Shown one piece after another: positions 34,517 to 35,075 of a DNA stretch of 35,075 nt. Under the pieces are notes generated by a model. That model had not been told where the DNA came from. It saw only the letters and a program-made list of their open reading frames with translations, and did no database searches. Numbering within the stretch: the first letter of the stretch is position 1; each line of letters begins with the position of its first letter. The DNA is from Flavobacteriales bacterium (GTDB taxonomy: Bacteria; Bacteroidota; Bacteroidia; Flavobacteriales; Flavobacteriaceae), in the NCBI GenBank assembly GCA_013205245.1, contig JABMNH010000004.1, forward strand, positions 1 through 35,075. The letters run 5' to 3'. Made by a program: the position numbers and the translations under genes.

Positions 34517-34900
34517 TTACGATTTTAGTTTTTTTAAGATGAATTCAAATTCTCTAATGCTTGCTCTATAGCTAGGTGTAATGCTCTTAAATAACGTTGA
34601 AATAGTTGTTATTTTTTCTTTTTGAGTTCCCATCATTTCTAGTTTACTTATATCGTCATAACAAGACAGTCCCATCATAGAAAAAGAAGATTTTAAAAAA
34701 TGTGCAGTTTTTTTTATCAACGAATAATCTTCGTCTTTAATGGCGTTTTGGAGTTCTTCTATTTTTTTTTTGGTTTGTTCTAAAAAAATAGTGATAACAT
34801 ATATTTGTGGCGCTCTTTCTCCTAAAAAACATTCATTTAAATAAGTTAAATCCAGAATATCGCTAGTTAGTGTTTGTTTAACATCTGTATTTTTAATCAT
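34517..34900 (-). CDS. Histidine phosphotransfer (Hpt) protein
   Basis: A 127-residue all-helical phosphotransfer protein. The phosphoacceptor is His67 in TAHFLKSSFSMMG, matching the Hpt signature HxxKSSxxxxG. It relays phosphate between receiver domains. It is the first gene of a three-gene operon (Hpt, PAS kinase, receiver), with a 1-bp gap to the kinase gene. A complete relay HK to REC to Hpt to a further regulator is therefore encoded in pieces, with the final receiver not in this set. Confidence 0.9.
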   Translation of the reverse strand: MIKNTDVKQTLTSDILDLTYLNECFLGERAPQIYVITIFLEQTKKKIEELQNAIKDEDYSLIKKTAHFLKSSFSMMGLSCYDDISKLEMMGTQKEKITTISTLFKSITPSYRASIREFEFILKKLKS

Positions 34901-34943
34901 TTCAAATTTTTATTAGTATCTAGCTGTAAGTCATTAAAGATGC

Positions 34944-34973
34944 CAAAGGTAAGTAATTATTGTTTATATCAAA
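34944..34973 (-). promoter_or_regulatory. Promoter of the Hpt / PAS kinase / receiver operon
   Basis: On the minus strand TTTG (34973-34970), 18 bp, then TACCTTTG (34951-34944): both Bacteroidota elements, with the -7 box 43 bp before the Hpt ATG. Confidence 0.65.
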
Positions 34974-35075
34974 TTTAAAAATAAAGCGCTATAAATTATC
35001 ATTATTAAAAACATTTAAATGTGTGCCCTTTTTAAAAATGAATGAACTGATTCATAAAAATAACATTTCTGTTAA

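Overview
The window looks like chromosomal DNA of a Flavobacteriaceae member (Bacteroidota). The evidence is low-GC DNA, Bacteroidota-type promoters (TAnnTTTG at -7, sometimes TTG near -33), the gene order miaB / sigma-54 activator / lptE / TPR gene / secG / groES / groEL, DUF4199 and DUF3347 proteins, and the GTCA...TGAGCG.AGTCGAA intergenic repeats common in this family. No transposase, integrase, tRNA, rRNA or CRISPR array was seen.

Layout. (1) 127-9972 is a heme cluster. Leftward araC-hemH diverges from rightward hemA-hemCD-hemB-hemL-hemE-hemN, which covers glutamyl-tRNA to protoporphyrinogen plus ferrochelatase. Protoporphyrinogen oxidase is not in the window. The cluster contains a hemC-hemD fusion and an apparent TTG start for hemH inside the end of araC. 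(2) 10135-13041 holds a lipoylated 2-oxoacid dehydrogenase E2 gene converging on pepD across a bidirectional terminator. (3) 13182-18271 is a leftward envelope-type group: DUF4199, GT2 glycosyltransferase, phosphohexomutase, MsbA-like ABC exporter. (4) 18385-20384 holds the small SRP RNA with a very good promoter, an SDR gene and a TalC-type transaldolase. (5) 20513-21866 holds two lipoprotein genes, one DUF3347. (6) 22109-28652 runs leftward: miaB, sigma-54 activator, lptE, TPR gene, secG, terminator, groES, groEL. (7) 29041-34900 runs leftward: a GAF kinase/receiver pair, a DgkA/membrane phosphatase pair, and an Hpt/PAS-kinase/receiver set. None of the signalling proteins carries a DNA-binding output domain.

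Most interesting signals: a repeated 10-mer (GGTTATACCC and its complement) around the miaB start that could form a perfect hairpin and alternative pairings covering the start codon; dispersed hairpins whose arms covary at several loci while the loop stays constant; a DgkA-linked membrane protein with an active HCX5R phosphatase domain plus a tandem degenerate copy; a possible sigma-54 -24/-12 site before groES; and a response-regulator-like tail lying in frame just after a stop codon.
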